Source: Zymoseptoria tritici IPO323 (Eukaryota > Ascomycota > Dothideomycetes > Mycosphaerellales > Mycosphaerellaceae). Taken from it: 64,000 nucleotides of DNA. Numbering within the stretch: the stretch's first letter is position 1; each line of letters begins with the position of its first letter. Location: assembly GCF_000219625.1 (NCBI RefSeq), contig NC_018209.1, positions 620,001 to 684,000 of the forward strand, given 5' to 3'. Made by a program: the position numbers and the translations under genes. Below the pieces are notes generated by a model. That model saw only the letters and a program-made list of their open reading frames with translations. It was not told the origin of the DNA and made no database searches. Shown here piece after piece: positions 21,781 to 32,597 of this stretch.

Positions 21781-22908
21781 ATGTCCAGCTCATCACCGAT
21801 CGACCTCACCTCCAGTCCATTGGGCGATCGAGCTTCACCACGCGAACGAGTTTCACCGACCGGTCGAGCTTCACCAACATCTATGCCGCCGCCAAAAGTC
21901 GTGCCACCACCAAGGGCCATGTCTTCACCACGAAAAATGCCACCACCAAGAGTCATGTCTTCATCACAGCACATGGCTTCGCCAGGTACGACGTCTTCAC
22001 CAGACCCCATGCCTCAGCCAACAGCCATGTCTCCACCAGCAGCCAAGCCTCCGCCAACAACCATGCTTTCGCCAAAAGTCATCCCTTCACCACGAAGCAT
22101 GCCTTCGCCATGGGACATGCCTCCAGCAAATGCTGTGTCTCCATCAAAAGCCATGCCCTCAACAAGCGTCATGCCTCCGCCGAGTATCATGGGACCAAGC
22201 AAATTGCCTCCTTTCAGCCAGCGAAAGGTGTCAGCCGCGAGAGACGATTTGATGCTGCAAATGAACGACCCTGAGCTGGACGAGCTCATCAAGGAACTCC
22301 AGAATAGGCAACGCAAGAACCGGGCGATCGGCACCTCCAACCAGAACTGCGGCTTGCTCAAATTGCCGGCAGAGATACTCAACTACATATACGAAGATGT
22401 AGCCGCGGATGCTTACGGGAAGGCCGTAACGCCGCATTTGACGGATGAACAAGGCAAAAAGGTACGGCCATCTCTTCTTGGCACTTGCTACCAGATATAT
22501 CAAGAGTTCTCAGGTGTCATGTGGAGTCCGAAGTACATGCGGGCCAAGATGTTTGGCGGTCAAGGCCAGAGCTTGGTCGTCACGGAGCCGAGACTGCTTC
22601 ACGCCATCGTCAACGAGCTACTCAGCTCTCTCATGTTCGATACGAGGCGCACTCATACGACCAATCCGACCGAACATTGTCAGGAGGATGTAGACAGGCA
22701 TTTGTATCAGCACGCCAACGCCTGGATCGGATACATAACATCTCAATGCCCTGGTGCTTTCGAGTACTGGTCGAAATTTCAGATTCATGTTGCGAACACG
22801 GAGAGCGACCTCGGCAAACTGTCAATGAAGCATCGCCCAGGAGACTTCATCCGGATCCAAGGCCTGACATTCCTTATTAAGGACAAGGACAAGCGGCGGG
22901 TGATCTGA
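21781..22908 (+). CDS. hexapeptide-repeat, F-box-like protein
   Basis: Read as a single exon it encodes 375 aa from ATG 21781. Residues 19-137 are about 20 copies of a degenerate six-residue unit of the type [PS][PS]Pxx[MVA], for example PPPRAM, SSPRKM, PPPRVM, PSPRSM, PSPWDM. This part is Pro/Ser/Met-rich and disordered. A coiled segment (DELIKELQNRQRKNR) follows, then LLKLPAEILNYIYEDV, which resembles the F-box/2EXR start of fungal proteins, and SLLGTCYQIYQEFSGVMW. A 3' intron (22900-22980, donor GTGATC, acceptor CTGACGCTCCCCAG) may remove the stop and add a 58-residue charged tail ending at 23157. The F-box-like call is tentative and the function unknown. Confidence 0.72.
   Translation: MSSSSPIDLTSSPLGDRASPRERVSPTGRASPTSMPPPKVVPPPRAMSSPRKMPPPRVMSSSQHMASPGTTSSPDPMPQPTAMSPPAAKPPPTTMLSPKVIPSPRSMPSPWDMPPANAVSPSKAMPSTSVMPPPSIMGPSKLPPFSQRKVSAARDDLMLQMNDPELDELIKELQNRQRKNRAIGTSNQNCGLLKLPAEILNYIYEDVAADAYGKAVTPHLTDEQGKKVRPSLLGTCYQIYQEFSGVMWSPKYMRAKMFGGQGQSLVVTEPRLLHAIVNELLSSLMFDTRRTHTTNPTEHCQEDVDRHLYQHANAWIGYITSQCPGAFEYWSKFQIHVANTESDLGKLSMKHRPGDFIRIQGLTFLIKDKDKRRVI
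21835..22191 (+). repeat. 18-base-period coding repeat (about 20 degenerate units)
   Basis: The DNA repeats every 18 bases with recurrent gcc-atg-cct/tct-cca-cca. Because the period is a multiple of three and the unit is stop-poor, all three plus frames stay open across it. The frame continuing into the F-box-like part is the real one. Confidence 0.8.
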
Positions 22909-23551
22909 AAGAAGGGAAGGATGGTCAGTCAAGGCATCACGGTGGCCCCAACCTGGTGGCTGCGCACTGACGCTCCCCAGAACAGCTGCACGCTGCAAAC
23001 ACAGATCAAGAAGCATAATCAACTCCGCCATCGGGTCACTGAGGGGATGAAGGCACAACGTCAAGAGACGGGCGAGCGAATCAAGGTATACATCACGGAA
23101 GGAGCATGGGTATTAGAGAGGAATCTACATCACAGCATCACGCATCAACCCATATGAATTCATGCCAATCATCTACACATCTACCTTATCTCTCATGTCT
23201 CAGGTGATGGAACACATCATGATGCCTCTTTCTCACCCTCAAAGCTCTCCCATCTCAACCCCTCAAACTCCAATTCCATGCCATGATATGCCGTATGCCT
23301 TGCTTGAATGCCGTGTATTCGAGTTGCCTCGTACTGTGAAAACCTGCCTCTTCTCCTCAATGTGTGGCCGTTCCGTGCATCTCCGGCCGCGTCAAGTGCT
23401 GACCACGAGGGCAGTTCGAACTTTTCGCCTAAAACGCTGAGCGTGTCGGCTACGAGTGAGGGTCCCCAAATCCGCCACTCCCAATGAGAGACCAACGCCG
23501 GGATTCTCCTGCTCGCGCATCAATTTTCCTTCTCCCAGCTTCGACTCCACC
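22909..23551. other. convergent intergenic region, may hold a 3' exon
   Basis: 643 bases between convergent genes. The reading frame of the upstream gene stays open from 22909 to a TGA at 23155-23157, which supports a possible last exon at 22981-23157. The remainder (23158-23551) should hold both 3' UTRs and shows nothing else. Confidence 0.5.
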
Positions 23552-25644
23552 TCACACCGCCACCGCTTCTTCATTCCTCGTCGGCCCACCTGCAGCCGGA
23601 CTCCCCACCGCATCAACCGCATCCAACGGCGCCGCATGCAACGCCGGCTTCGCACTCTTCCCCATCGTGCCATTTCTTCTCCTCTCAATCGCCGCAATAA
23701 CCCACTCTCCCACCTCGCGGTCCACAAATCCACCCTGATCAACTCCACCCTGTGACGGCTCCGAAGTCGTCTGCTCCAGAGGCTCTCCATTCGCCATGGC
23801 GGCCTCGGCGGCTTCTTCGTCTTCCTCCACAATCGTCGCCGGTTGCGCGAGAGTCGCCAGCCAGGCGTGTTGGAGGAGCATTGGGTACGTGGGCCGGAGT
23901 TTGGGAATTTTGTTGAGGCAGCCAGCGACGAAGTCGCGGGCGGCTTCGGAGAAGGTGTCGGAGGGGAGGTCGGGTGGGTCACCGTCGACGATGGCCTGAG
24001 GAGAATGTCAGTTGAGTTATGTGAAGGCTATGCGAATGAACTCACCGAGAGTTGGGAGAAGATGTTGTCGTAGGTCTCGGGTGGATATGGGTACCGGCCC
24101 AGTGCGCACTCGATGATTGTCAGGCCTAGCGACCAGATGTCGGATTGTACGCTGTAGCTTCCCACGCCCGAACCGCCTGTGACTTGACCGCCGCTTGATA
24201 TCCGCTCTGGTGCCATGTATGACTGACAGCCGATGTTCGTCTTAGCTATGCTGGCCACCAAGTTTCCGGAAACGCCAAAGTCGCAAATCTTGACTTGTCC
24301 TTTCGTGTTGATCAGGATGTTGGTCGGCTTGACATCCCGATGGATGATGTTGTGCTCTTCCTTCAACGACTTCAATCCGAGGGTGGTACAGTATGTGATC
24401 TTTTGCAGCACGCCTTCCGGAACGCCGTCTCCGTATAACTTGTCTACACTCCCTCCGTCCATGAATTCCATGCATATGTACACGGCTCCTTCTTGGAAGA
24501 AAGCGCCGTAGAAATCGACGATGTAAGGGGAGATACATCTGTGGAGAATGTCCAGTTCCATGATGATAGACTGGAACTTGGCATCGTCCAGCTCCAGACG
24601 CATTTCCTTCATGGCCATGATGATTCCAGTGGTGCCTCCTCGACCAAACGCTTGAGCCGTGGTCGCACTTGTAGGTGTCTCGATGGCGTCTGATCTTGTC
24701 GGTGATGCTGGACTGGCATCTTCGTGGTCTTTCGCCGTTAATCCGCGTGCTTTGTTTCCGGCCAGACCTTGACCTGTTTTCCGAAACTTCGGTCGTGCAT
24801 GTCGAACCTTGTATACCGTGCCGTAGTTTCCCTTTCCCAGCTCATCCAATGTGTCCACCTCGTCCAGACTTATACTGAAGCTCTTTCCTGACTCAAAGTC
24901 GATGCCTTCTCCATGCACGGTCGCCCTTCCCTTGAATTTCAACGCTCCAGTCTTGGTGTCAATCATATCGGCATACTTCTCCATCTGACTCTGGTTTTGT
25001 TGGACCGGCGGTGCGGCGTCTTTGTTATCGGCAGATGGTCCACCACCCATGTCGGACAGATTCATGTTAGGCCTCCGTCTTCCAGCAGGTGCTGCGGCTG
25101 GAGCGGCGGGCGAGGCACCAGGTAGACCACCAGGCAATTTCAACCCACGCTTCTCGGCAAGCGACAATGGTTTCGCGGGACCATTAGCTGCGGGTACAGC
25201 AGGTGACGAAGCGGTGCTTTGTGCGTTTGGGCGATTCAGCTGAGGCGGCAGCCTGAAATTCGAAGGAAAGCCTGCCACTGCCGGACCGGGAGACTGCACA
25301 TTAGGAGTGACGGCGCCACGATTGGGACCTGGCATCGCTGGTCCTGATCTTGACAATGTAAAGGCCCTCATCTTTGCTGCGATGTCCTGATTCATGGTGG
25401 CTCCTCTTGCAGCCATTGGACCTGCGGCGGGCCTGCGAGCGGCATCGAGAGTACCCCGCGGGGTGGAAGAGGCGGTCATGTTGGCCATGGAGGAGGGGAT
25501 GGTGTTGTCGGAGGCGGTACGTGGAGGTGAGGACAGTCTTGAGAGCGAAGGATTAGCAAGAAGCGGAGAAGCAAGCTCTTCAGGCGAAGTCGGCGGCGAC
25601 GGAGATTCCAGTGGACTGGTTATTTCGTCGTTGGAGTCGGACAT
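23552..25644 (-). CDS. PBS2: MAP kinase kinase of the HOG pathway
   Basis: Exons complement(24046..25644) and complement(23552..23995) encode 680 aa. Residues 1-260 are Pro/Ser/Ala-rich. The kinase domain starts at LGKGNYGTVYKVRHA (Gly loop), has the Lys in IIMAMKEMRLEL, HRDVKPTNIL (catalytic loop), DFGVSGNLVASIAKTNIGC (DFG plus the S-x3-T activation sites of MAPKKs) and MAPERI. PYPPETYDNIFSQLSAIVDGDPPDLP spans the intron and confirms it. About 55 residues are inserted between the Gly loop and the catalytic Lys, a feature I recall from other filamentous Pbs2 proteins. Pbs2 relays signals from Ssk2/22 or Ste11 to the Hog1 MAPK in osmotic and oxidative stress. The C-terminal tail is acidic and Ala-rich. 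Confidence 0.95.
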
Positions 25645-27149
25645 GGCGGCGGCAGGCGGGCGTCGTGGCCCTTTTGAACGGCACTTCGCGGAAATCGGTG
25701 ATGGTGTTGTCCTGGCGAGGCGAGCAGGTCAAGGAGTGGATGCAGCAACGCCGCGACGGGGAGTAAACAATGTGAATACCCTGTCGTGTGGAGGAAAACG
25801 TGCAGACAGCGATTCCTGCTTCGGCGGGGTGGGCGCGTTGCAAGGTCTTCGTGTGTACCTTAATGCGAGACGAGACGGCTGTCGATCGATCTCGGACGAG
25901 AGTGTGGCGCGGATGGAGGGGTCTCCGCTCTGCTCTGTGGCTAGTGATCGATTTGGAACTGCATGCGGGAAAAGACTTTCTTGATTTTGCGATGAGTTTG
26001 ATGGTGACGAAATGTATTCAATAGGTCGTCGTAATAGGAGATGTCTGACAGGTGAGGTCCATGGCACAGAAAGGTGAGCGACGTGGAAGCCGCGTGATGA
26101 TGAATGGGATGAGTTGCGGTTCCTGCTCCTTCCTGCCGACTGACGAGTCTGGCGTAAGAATGATTCAATGGTCTTTCCGGAGCAGTCCGCGCCGCGGATG
26201 AGAAGCAAAACCATCTCTGCGCTGAGAACACCTTCGCGCAGTGCACCGGTCGTGTATTGACGAGTGCTCTGCAGGTCTCCTCGAGATTGCCCACCTACGT
26301 GGAGGACGTTGCTCGTCATCTGTGAACGCGTCCTCGTCAGAAGATCCAAAACATGGACCATCAATCTGCTCCAAGCCAGTATTGGATACATGGATTGGAA
26401 CCTGGATTCACGCGAAGTACAACAAGTCAACGATACAGCTGGAAACTGAGCACGGCATGGCTTGGAGACCACCTCATGCAAGCAGAAATTTCAGGTTGCG
26501 GTCGAAGTGCACCCCAGGGATTCGTCTTTGCACATCCCTGTGCCAGGCGAGGAAAGCAAGAAGCGAGTTCTTCTACTCCAATGTCACCATCATCATCGAA
26601 TCAAAGCACGCTGCTCATACGGTCGCGCTGCAGACATGGATGGAAGTTTTCCAGCGCCATTCCCGTGCATGAGACAGGTTCTACAAGCCCTTGCATTTGC
26701 AGACGCACGTTCATTTCCCCCACGGCCTAAGGCCTTAGACCTCTACCCAGCAATCGGCCTGTCACAGCCTCCCTACGACTGAACCACGGCTAACGAAGGC
26801 GCAGAGACCTGTTGCCCTCGGTCGATGTCTAAGGTGCAGACTTGAATACATTCACACTTGGACCCCGAACGGTCAACTTCCATCACTCGTACGAACCCCT
26901 ATACCTACACCGCCTGGTCGCAAGCGGATGAGGCATTTTGGGCATGAAGTAGTCCCTGCCCTGCAAATGCGAATGGCACTTTGATGCGCTAATACCCTAG
27001 ACGGTATGCGAACGCATGCAAACGCATTCAAGTGGTCTCGCCATTCAAACCTTGCCCAAGGTTGATGGCCTAATTGGAAGGTCTGGACCAAGGCCGTGAC
27101 AATTTCGGTGTGTATGCTTGCCAAAAATTCGCTGTGATCAGGCTATTGA

Positions 27150-27445
27150 CCTCAGGCCGGGTTTGATCCGTGAATCCTCTTCGAACGGTGACTAACTTGC
27201 TCGCAGGCATAAGAGCATGTCCAGAGGATGGATTGACCTACTCCCTGGTAACCGAGCTATTCAGGTAGGCCGAACATGAGCCATAACTACGTTGCCTGGA
27301 CTGTGACTACCTCAACAATATTCGTACAGCATAGGCACGCATTGGAAGCGCAGGCATACGAGCATACCCAGGACGGATTGGTCCAGTTTCTCGTCTTCAT
27401 CCCATTGACTCTAGGCCGGGCATGAGCCGTAATCACTCCGACGAG
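27150..27445. repeat. diverged direct repeats, period about 147 bases
   Basis: The 25-base segment from 27266 (taggccgaacatgagccata...) recurs from 27412 (taggccgggcatgagccgta...) with five differences, all transitions. A second pair, caggcat...agcat near 27204 and 27351, has the same spacing. A weaker third copy of the first motif sits near 27154. Transition-only divergence is what RIP mutation produces, but the sample is tiny. Confidence 0.55.
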
Positions 27446-27528
27446 TTCGCCTGCTGGTCGAGATGTGTCAGTGCTCGACTTGTCTGACACTGCTCATGGG
27501 CCTCAGCGATACATAAATGACCAAGATC

Positions 27529-27663
27529 TGCTCTCAACCGAGCATCAAGTCAATCATCCGCATTCTCACATCCTGCTTCCAACCGAGCAACACCTCAATC
27601 ATCTGCAATCTCCCATCATCGTCACGACCGAGTAACAACTCAATCATCTGCATCCATCCTCAC
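27529..27663 (+). repeat. three 45-base tandem units upstream of a small secreted protein gene
   Basis: Units at 27529-27573, 27574-27618 and 27619-27663 share accgagcaacaactcaatcatctgc-type sequence. The period is a multiple of three and the frame from ATG 27517 runs through them into the downstream gene. Confidence 0.7.
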
Positions 27664-27705
27664 ATCCTCTGCTTCATCGACAGCCGATCTTGCCTCGAAA
27701 CCATT

Positions 27706-28058
27706 ATGAAGATCCCCGTGGCCATTGTCGCCGTGCTCGCGACTCTCCTCCAGCAAGCCCATTCCGTGTCCTGGTGCTGCACGGACACCAATGAGGGCGT
27801 GTATGATCCGTTCGGGGATTGCAAGCACGGCAAACACAAGTACTGCGTATGTACCCGCAGCTTTCAAATTTTCCTACTGCAGCAAGCGTGTCCTGACAAG
27901 TTTTGACTCAGACTCTCGTCCGAAATGCCGGAACCGAAGTCACTGGATACATTTGTCCTTTCAAGGAGTTTTCGTTCGAGAAAGAGTGGCATGGTGAATG
28001 GCTTTGGTCGCAGGGAACATGCGGGCCCGGAAACCAGGGACGGTTCGCTTGTGTTTAG
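27706..28058 (+). CDS. small secreted cysteine-rich protein, candidate effector
   Basis: Two exons, 27706..27846 and 27912..28058, encode 95 aa. MKIPVAIVAVLATLLQQAHS is a clear signal peptide. The mature part has seven cysteines (residues 24, 25, 39, 47, 62, 84, 94), starting SWCCTDTNEG. The intron has donor GTATGT and acceptor TTTTGACTCAG; exon 2 is open for 48 codons with three further cysteines and ends at TAG 28056-28058. Without splicing the protein stops after 67 residues. An in-frame ATG at 27517 would add a 63-residue leader made mostly of the 45-base repeats; the internal signal peptide favours 27706. I do not recognise a named family. Size, secretion and cysteine content fit apoplastic effectors or antimicrobial-type secreted proteins, but this is inference. 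Confidence 0.75.
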
Positions 28059-29208
28059 CAGCAGTGAGCTTTTTGTTGGCCTGGTTGATCTTGGATCGTC
28101 TTTTTCGACGGTGGAGAGTGGAGAGTGGGGATGTGATGTGTTCGTCAAGCACGCATCTGACGATGGAGAGCTATCCAGGTCCTGAGGTAGAATGTCAGGT
28201 GGCAATAATTTTTTTTCTTTGGCACGCTCACCACTCTCTTCTACCCATTCTTCTGGCATCGCTCTGTGTAGAGGAAGCATAGCCATCGCCTTTGTTGTTC
28301 GGATTGACCAATAGTTATCGGTGTCGATCGAAGCCTACCTATTTGCTCCCACTCAAGCCGCATACTCTTCAAGCCACCCAGGCGATGACAGCGAGTTTCA
28401 ACATTCACAGGTCTTTGTAGATGTCACGGTGCGGATACGAACGGCCAGCTCCGCGCAACCTTCATCGCACAAACTTCGCTGGTTGGCCTGGACTGTGCAG
28501 TATGAGGAGCAGGAGAACCATGGTACCTAGCGAGTGTGCAGTAGCGAGAATGAGATGGCGACCTTTTCTCCGGATAATGGAAGACCCCGTCCTCGTCAAA
28601 TGTTGCCTTTGGGGGCCGAAGAACGAGGCGATCGACGTCAGGCATAAATTCTACAGGTTGACAGGCAGGTCAAGCTGCCCTGGCAAATTTGCAGGCGAGC
28701 GGAGGTTGGAACACGCTGAGCTGGCTGAGAGAGAGGACGGGATGCAAGAACCGGCTGAGGACGAATCGCGGTGCTGGTGGTCGCACGTTTGATCATGCTT
28801 TCTTGGCTGCTACTTTGCCAAGTAGATGACCTATTGGCGCTGTCATCCTTCCCCGATTCCTTTATCACCAAACCCTACAAGCCTGTTTCTTGTTCCGGGT
28901 ACTTTAACTCGTGCGACCTGGGACCTCCTTCTTGACTTGTCGTTGAATACTGCGGTATTTCAAGTTGTTTGTCGTTGTCACGTCGCAGTTGGACAAGTCG
29001 AAGAATACCTTGCCTTACCACTCCAGCACGGTCATCCAGCACAGCCACGATCTGTTATCGCTGAGCAGGGCTAGATTTCTTGGACGCCACTTCCCAGTTC
29101 AAGGTTGAGAATAATTGGAACTGACGACAGGCATTGCACGGCGCTAGGATTCTGACAATTCTGCCACCTTCCAGCAAGTGCCTGCTTCCTCTTCCCTTCA
29201 CCTCCACT
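28059..29208. other. intergenic region
   Basis: 1150 bases. A T-run near 28208-28217 follows the secreted-protein gene and could belong to its 3' end. The promoter of the PIN-like gene lies at the right. No further gene, RNA or repeat is supported. Confidence 0.5.
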
Positions 29209-30987
29209 ATGCCGTTCTTCGACTTCCCGCAATCAGTGCGCGTGAGGAATCTCGCCAGCGCCTCACTCATCGCCTTCAAACAACGGCGACAAACCTCCCT
29301 CGTCGACCCGTTATCACTCGATGCGCAGTTCCCGATCTGGGACGCCGTCACCAACGCGACCATGTCAGCCGTCGCGAACCACGACTCACATCCGGACTTC
29401 CTCAACCTCGCCGGGCTGGTCAGCGAGGCCGTCCTCGAGGTCGTTTTTGTCGCTTTGCCCGGATTCCTCGTCGCCATCACGGGCATGTTTGACGCCAACA
29501 GCCAGAAATTCGTCGCCGAGCTCAACACCATGGTCTTCACCCCATGCCTCATCTTCACCAAACTCGCCAGTCAACTCAACGCCGACAAGCTCGCCGATCT
29601 CGTGGTGATACCGTTCATCTTCGCCGCACAGACTCTTGTCTCATTCGCATGTGCGCAACTGATGGCGTGGGCGTTTGGATTTGGAAAGAAACATAAGCAG
29701 ATGCAGAAGAACTTCGTGTTGGCTATGGGCGTGTTTGGAAACTCGAATTCATTACCGATATCGTTGGTGTTGAGTTTGAGCAAGACAATTGCAGGATTAC
29801 ATTGGGACCAGATACCGGGCGACAACGATGATGAGGTTGCTGCGAGAGGAATTTTGTATCTCCTCATTTTTCAACAGCTAGGACAGCTTCTGCGATGGAC
29901 ATGGGGATACAGTGTGTTGCTCCGACCAGCTTCGGAATATGAAGACGACCAGCGGAGAGATGTGGAGGAGGAGGATCGCAGCATTGAGGAAGGACCGTAC
30001 ACGGACGATCCAGACAGTCCCACGACCAAGCTCATTAGAAATGGACACGACTCTGGCTTCAACTCAGGAACAGACACCCCGAGCCCACCGCTCTCTCGAT
30101 CCGGCCAGAGCGGCATAGGCGCTACGCCTGGAAACGGCAACGACATTAGCACTGAGCCGAGAAATTTGACCCACCACGATGACAGCGACGATGACTTCAC
30201 CCAGTTTCCCAACTTCTCCCGCAACAATTCCACCAACAAGGCGCCTCAAATCAAGGAGCCCACCGGATGGAAGGCACCTCTCTACCGTGTCAAGAACTGC
30301 GCAACCCGCACAGGTCGACGAGTCTCCTCCACCCTGTCAACATTCTTCTCCAACCTCTTCCGCCGCCTTCCCACACCTATCCAAAAAGTCCTCAAAACCT
30401 TCCACTACTACAACTCGAAATTCTGGGCCGGCGTCTGGCGCCAAATGAACCCTCCTCTCTGGGCCATGCTTGCCGCGCTCATCGTCGCCTCTGTCCCCGA
30501 CCTCCAACATCTCTTCTTCAGCAAGGGAACCCTGGTCTCCAACTCTGTCACACGCGCCATCCAACAATCCGGCAACGTCGCGGTACCTCTCATCCTCGTC
30601 GTGCTCGGTGCCAATCTTGCCCGCTCCACGCTTCCTCAAGACCAACTCGCCACCACGAAGGAGGAGAAGAAGGAAGAGCGTAAACTGCTCTATGCGAGTC
30701 TGCTCAGCCGCATGGTGTTGCCTGTCATCATCATGGCGCCAGTGTTGGCGTTGACGGCCAAGTTCATCCCAGTCAGCATCTTGGACGATCCGATCTTCAT
30801 CATCGTCTGTTTCTTGTTGACGGGTGCGCCGAGTGCGTTGCAGCTTGCGCAGATTTGTCAGATCAATGGAGTCTTTATGGGAGCCATGTCGAGTCTGCTG
30901 GTAGCGAGTTATGTTGTGGTCATCTTTCCCAGCACGCTGCTGTTGGTGTTGATGGCGCTAGAGGTGTTGGAGTGGGCTGTGATTTGA
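29209..30987 (+). CDS. auxin-efflux-carrier (PIN-like) family transporter, ECM3-like
   Basis: Single exon, 592 aa. The start is the ATG of MPFFDFPQSVRVRN; the longer reading begins at a TTG. N-terminal helices include LEVVFVALPGFLVAITG and LNTMVFTPCLIFTKLASQL, the latter matching the membrane-transport (Mem_trans) signature. Then come VVIPFIFAAQTLVSFACAQL and FVLAMGVFGNSNSLPISLV, the NSxSLPIS core of the family. A long hydrophilic loop (about residues 245-410) with acidic and Ser-rich parts follows, and then five more helices. Yeast relatives are Ecm3 and YNL095C, of uncertain substrate, probably in ER or plasma membrane. No neighbour suggests a substrate. Confidence 0.9.
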   Translation: MPFFDFPQSVRVRNLASASLIAFKQRRQTSLVDPLSLDAQFPIWDAVTNATMSAVANHDSHPDFLNLAGLVSEAVLEVVFVALPGFLVAITGMFDANSQKFVAELNTMVFTPCLIFTKLASQLNADKLADLVVIPFIFAAQTLVSFACAQLMAWAFGFGKKHKQMQKNFVLAMGVFGNSNSLPISLVLSLSKTIAGLHWDQIPGDNDDEVAARGILYLLIFQQLGQLLRWTWGYSVLLRPASEYEDDQRRDVEEEDRSIEEGPYTDDPDSPTTKLIRNGHDSGFNSGTDTPSPPLSRSGQSGIGATPGNGNDISTEPRNLTHHDDSDDDFTQFPNFSRNNSTNKAPQIKEPTGWKAPLYRVKNCATRTGRRVSSTLSTFFSNLFRRLPTPIQKVLKTFHYYNSKFWAGVWRQMNPPLWAMLAALIVASVPDLQHLFFSKGTLVSNSVTRAIQQSGNVAVPLILVVLGANLARSTLPQDQLATTKEEKKEERKLLYASLLSRMVLPVIIMAPVLALTAKFIPVSILDDPIFIIVCFLLTGAPSALQLAQICQINGVFMGAMSSLLVASYVVVIFPSTLLLVLMALEVLEWAVI

Positions 30988-32597
30988 CGAAGGTGAGGAG
31001 ATGGCATGAGAGCGGGAAATGCTCTATTGATATCTGAGATCTGGTGCATGGGTGTGGAGTAGACACGAACAGCACAGCTGCCTTGCACGGTCGCTGGAAG
31101 CATATCGGGAAAAGAGTGAAGGTGCACAGAAAGCATCCCGGATCTCAGCGGTTCGGTCTCGGTCTGGCTCATGATGAGTGCGGACTTGATTTGCGTTTGT
31201 TCATTTTGGCGAGGCGTTTCGAGGTGTCATCTCATTACTGGAAACTTGGGGCATACCGCGAGCTTTTGTATTCTATGATGATCGCAAGCGGGATTTTTGG
31301 GAGCTCTGCGGGACTTTCGGTCTGAGCGGTGAACGAGGTACATGTGTCATTCTTCTCATGGTCTCTCTCTCATTCTCATTTTGTGGGTGAAACCTGCTCA
31401 TGCTCAGATGTGGGTGAAACCTGCTCATGCTCAGAGTCATACCCGTTTCTCCTCTCGTTCGTCATGAGGGCGGCTTGGCTGATCACTTGCTGTCTCTCGG
31501 ACGTACCTCTGAGTGGACCCTTCCATTCCGAATCATTGCCCAGACTGATGCCGGAGTTGAGTAGGCAACACGCCGGCGTTTTCTGCTTCCCTTGGCGAAG
31601 ATCGGATGCATGCACGACTTGTGGTGAAGGGACGAGGAACACTAGGAGGTACCTTACGGACCTTACCTTACCTTATGTCAAGCGCTTAGTAAGCCTTTTT
31701 GAGTGCCCTTCGCCGGTGTGCCTGATTTAAGGTCCATTTCTACCTTATATCTCAGACTCGTCAAGACCTTTGATCAGCCAAGTTCCGACGCGACGGAATT
31801 TACGTTTTTTACAACAAGCAGCACTACGAAGGGCCATGTACAGGTCCATTTCCCAACGCGAGAAGTCGTGGCCGATCCTTCGACAGGTCGGCGGGCTGCG
31901 GGAGCCAATGCGATGGCGGCATGCCATAGACTTCGATCTCCTCTAGACGGCTATCTTCTCACACTACTGCACGGAAGATGCTTGCCAGGACGAGGTTCGC
32001 GGACGCCATGTCGACGAGCCTTCGCTACCTTCATGGCTCCGCTCAAATCGCACCACGCAACTCGGACTCCAGTGGCTCGCTCGCTATGGTGTGAGCTCGA
32101 GGGACGAGAATTTTGTCGTTGCTTTCGTTCCTCTCGAGAAAACACATTCTCCTCGATTTACATTGCCGTTCCGTGGCGCAGACTGCACAGTCCAAGCCCA
32201 TGGAGTCAGACACATGCGATGCTGTTTCAGCGGGATCACGGAGGGACTGCTGCCAAGACCGCTTCTGCGGTCAAGCTTTGATGCATGCGATCCTCGGCGA
32301 TGGCGACATCTCGATCTTCTCCAATGAACATACGACGCAGCGACAGAGACCGCCTGTTATGGGTCCCTTTGTATACACAGAACCCGGATGGTAAGATGAG
32401 GCAAGTTCTCTTTTCACTCTCCCCATCGTCAGGCCTCGTTGTTTCCAACACCTCGTCAGCGTGACGACCACGTTTGCCGGTGGGTCTTTCACACGCGCTG
32501 TCGATCCACAGTTGTCGTTGAACTTCACCTCCAACTCAGCCCTCCTCTGCCCAATTCAACCAGACCAGGCAAGTCTTGCGGGCTTCAGATCGATACG
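30988..32597. other. long intergenic region with short repeats
   Basis: 1610 bases. It contains a near-perfect 27-base tandem duplication (31383-31436) and a CCTTA-rich run near 31650-31678. The right end is the amino-acid permease promoter, with a leader rich in C and A. Open frames of up to 192 codons lack domain features. Confidence 0.5.
31383..31436. repeat. 27-base tandem duplication
   Basis: Two copies of gtgggtgaaacctgctcatg plus ctcaga(t/g) follow each other directly and differ only in the last base, so the duplication is recent. Confidence 0.85.

Larger units (their letters stand above)
25645..27705. other. gene-poor region with diverged repeats
   Basis: 2061 bases, the largest gap in the window. 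The right part holds diverged ~147-base repeats (about 27150-27445) and three in-frame 45-base units (27529-27663). The left part (25645-26900) includes the PBS2 promoter. Open frames of up to 250 codons exist here but show no recognisable motif, and their composition suggests chance. Confidence 0.6.

Noticed and set aside
21638..22274. Two further plus-strand open frames of about 200 codons over the hexapeptide array
   Set aside because: They are frame shadows of the 18-base repeat and end when the repeat ends; only the third frame continues into ordered sequence.
25729..26481. 250-codon minus-strand frame upstream of PBS2
   Set aside because: Low-complexity-free but featureless; overlaps the PBS2 promoter and shows no motif or signal.
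31640..31685. CCTTA-rich run as a possible telomere-like or transposon end
   Set aside because: Too short and irregular, with no partner inverted repeat or target duplication seen.
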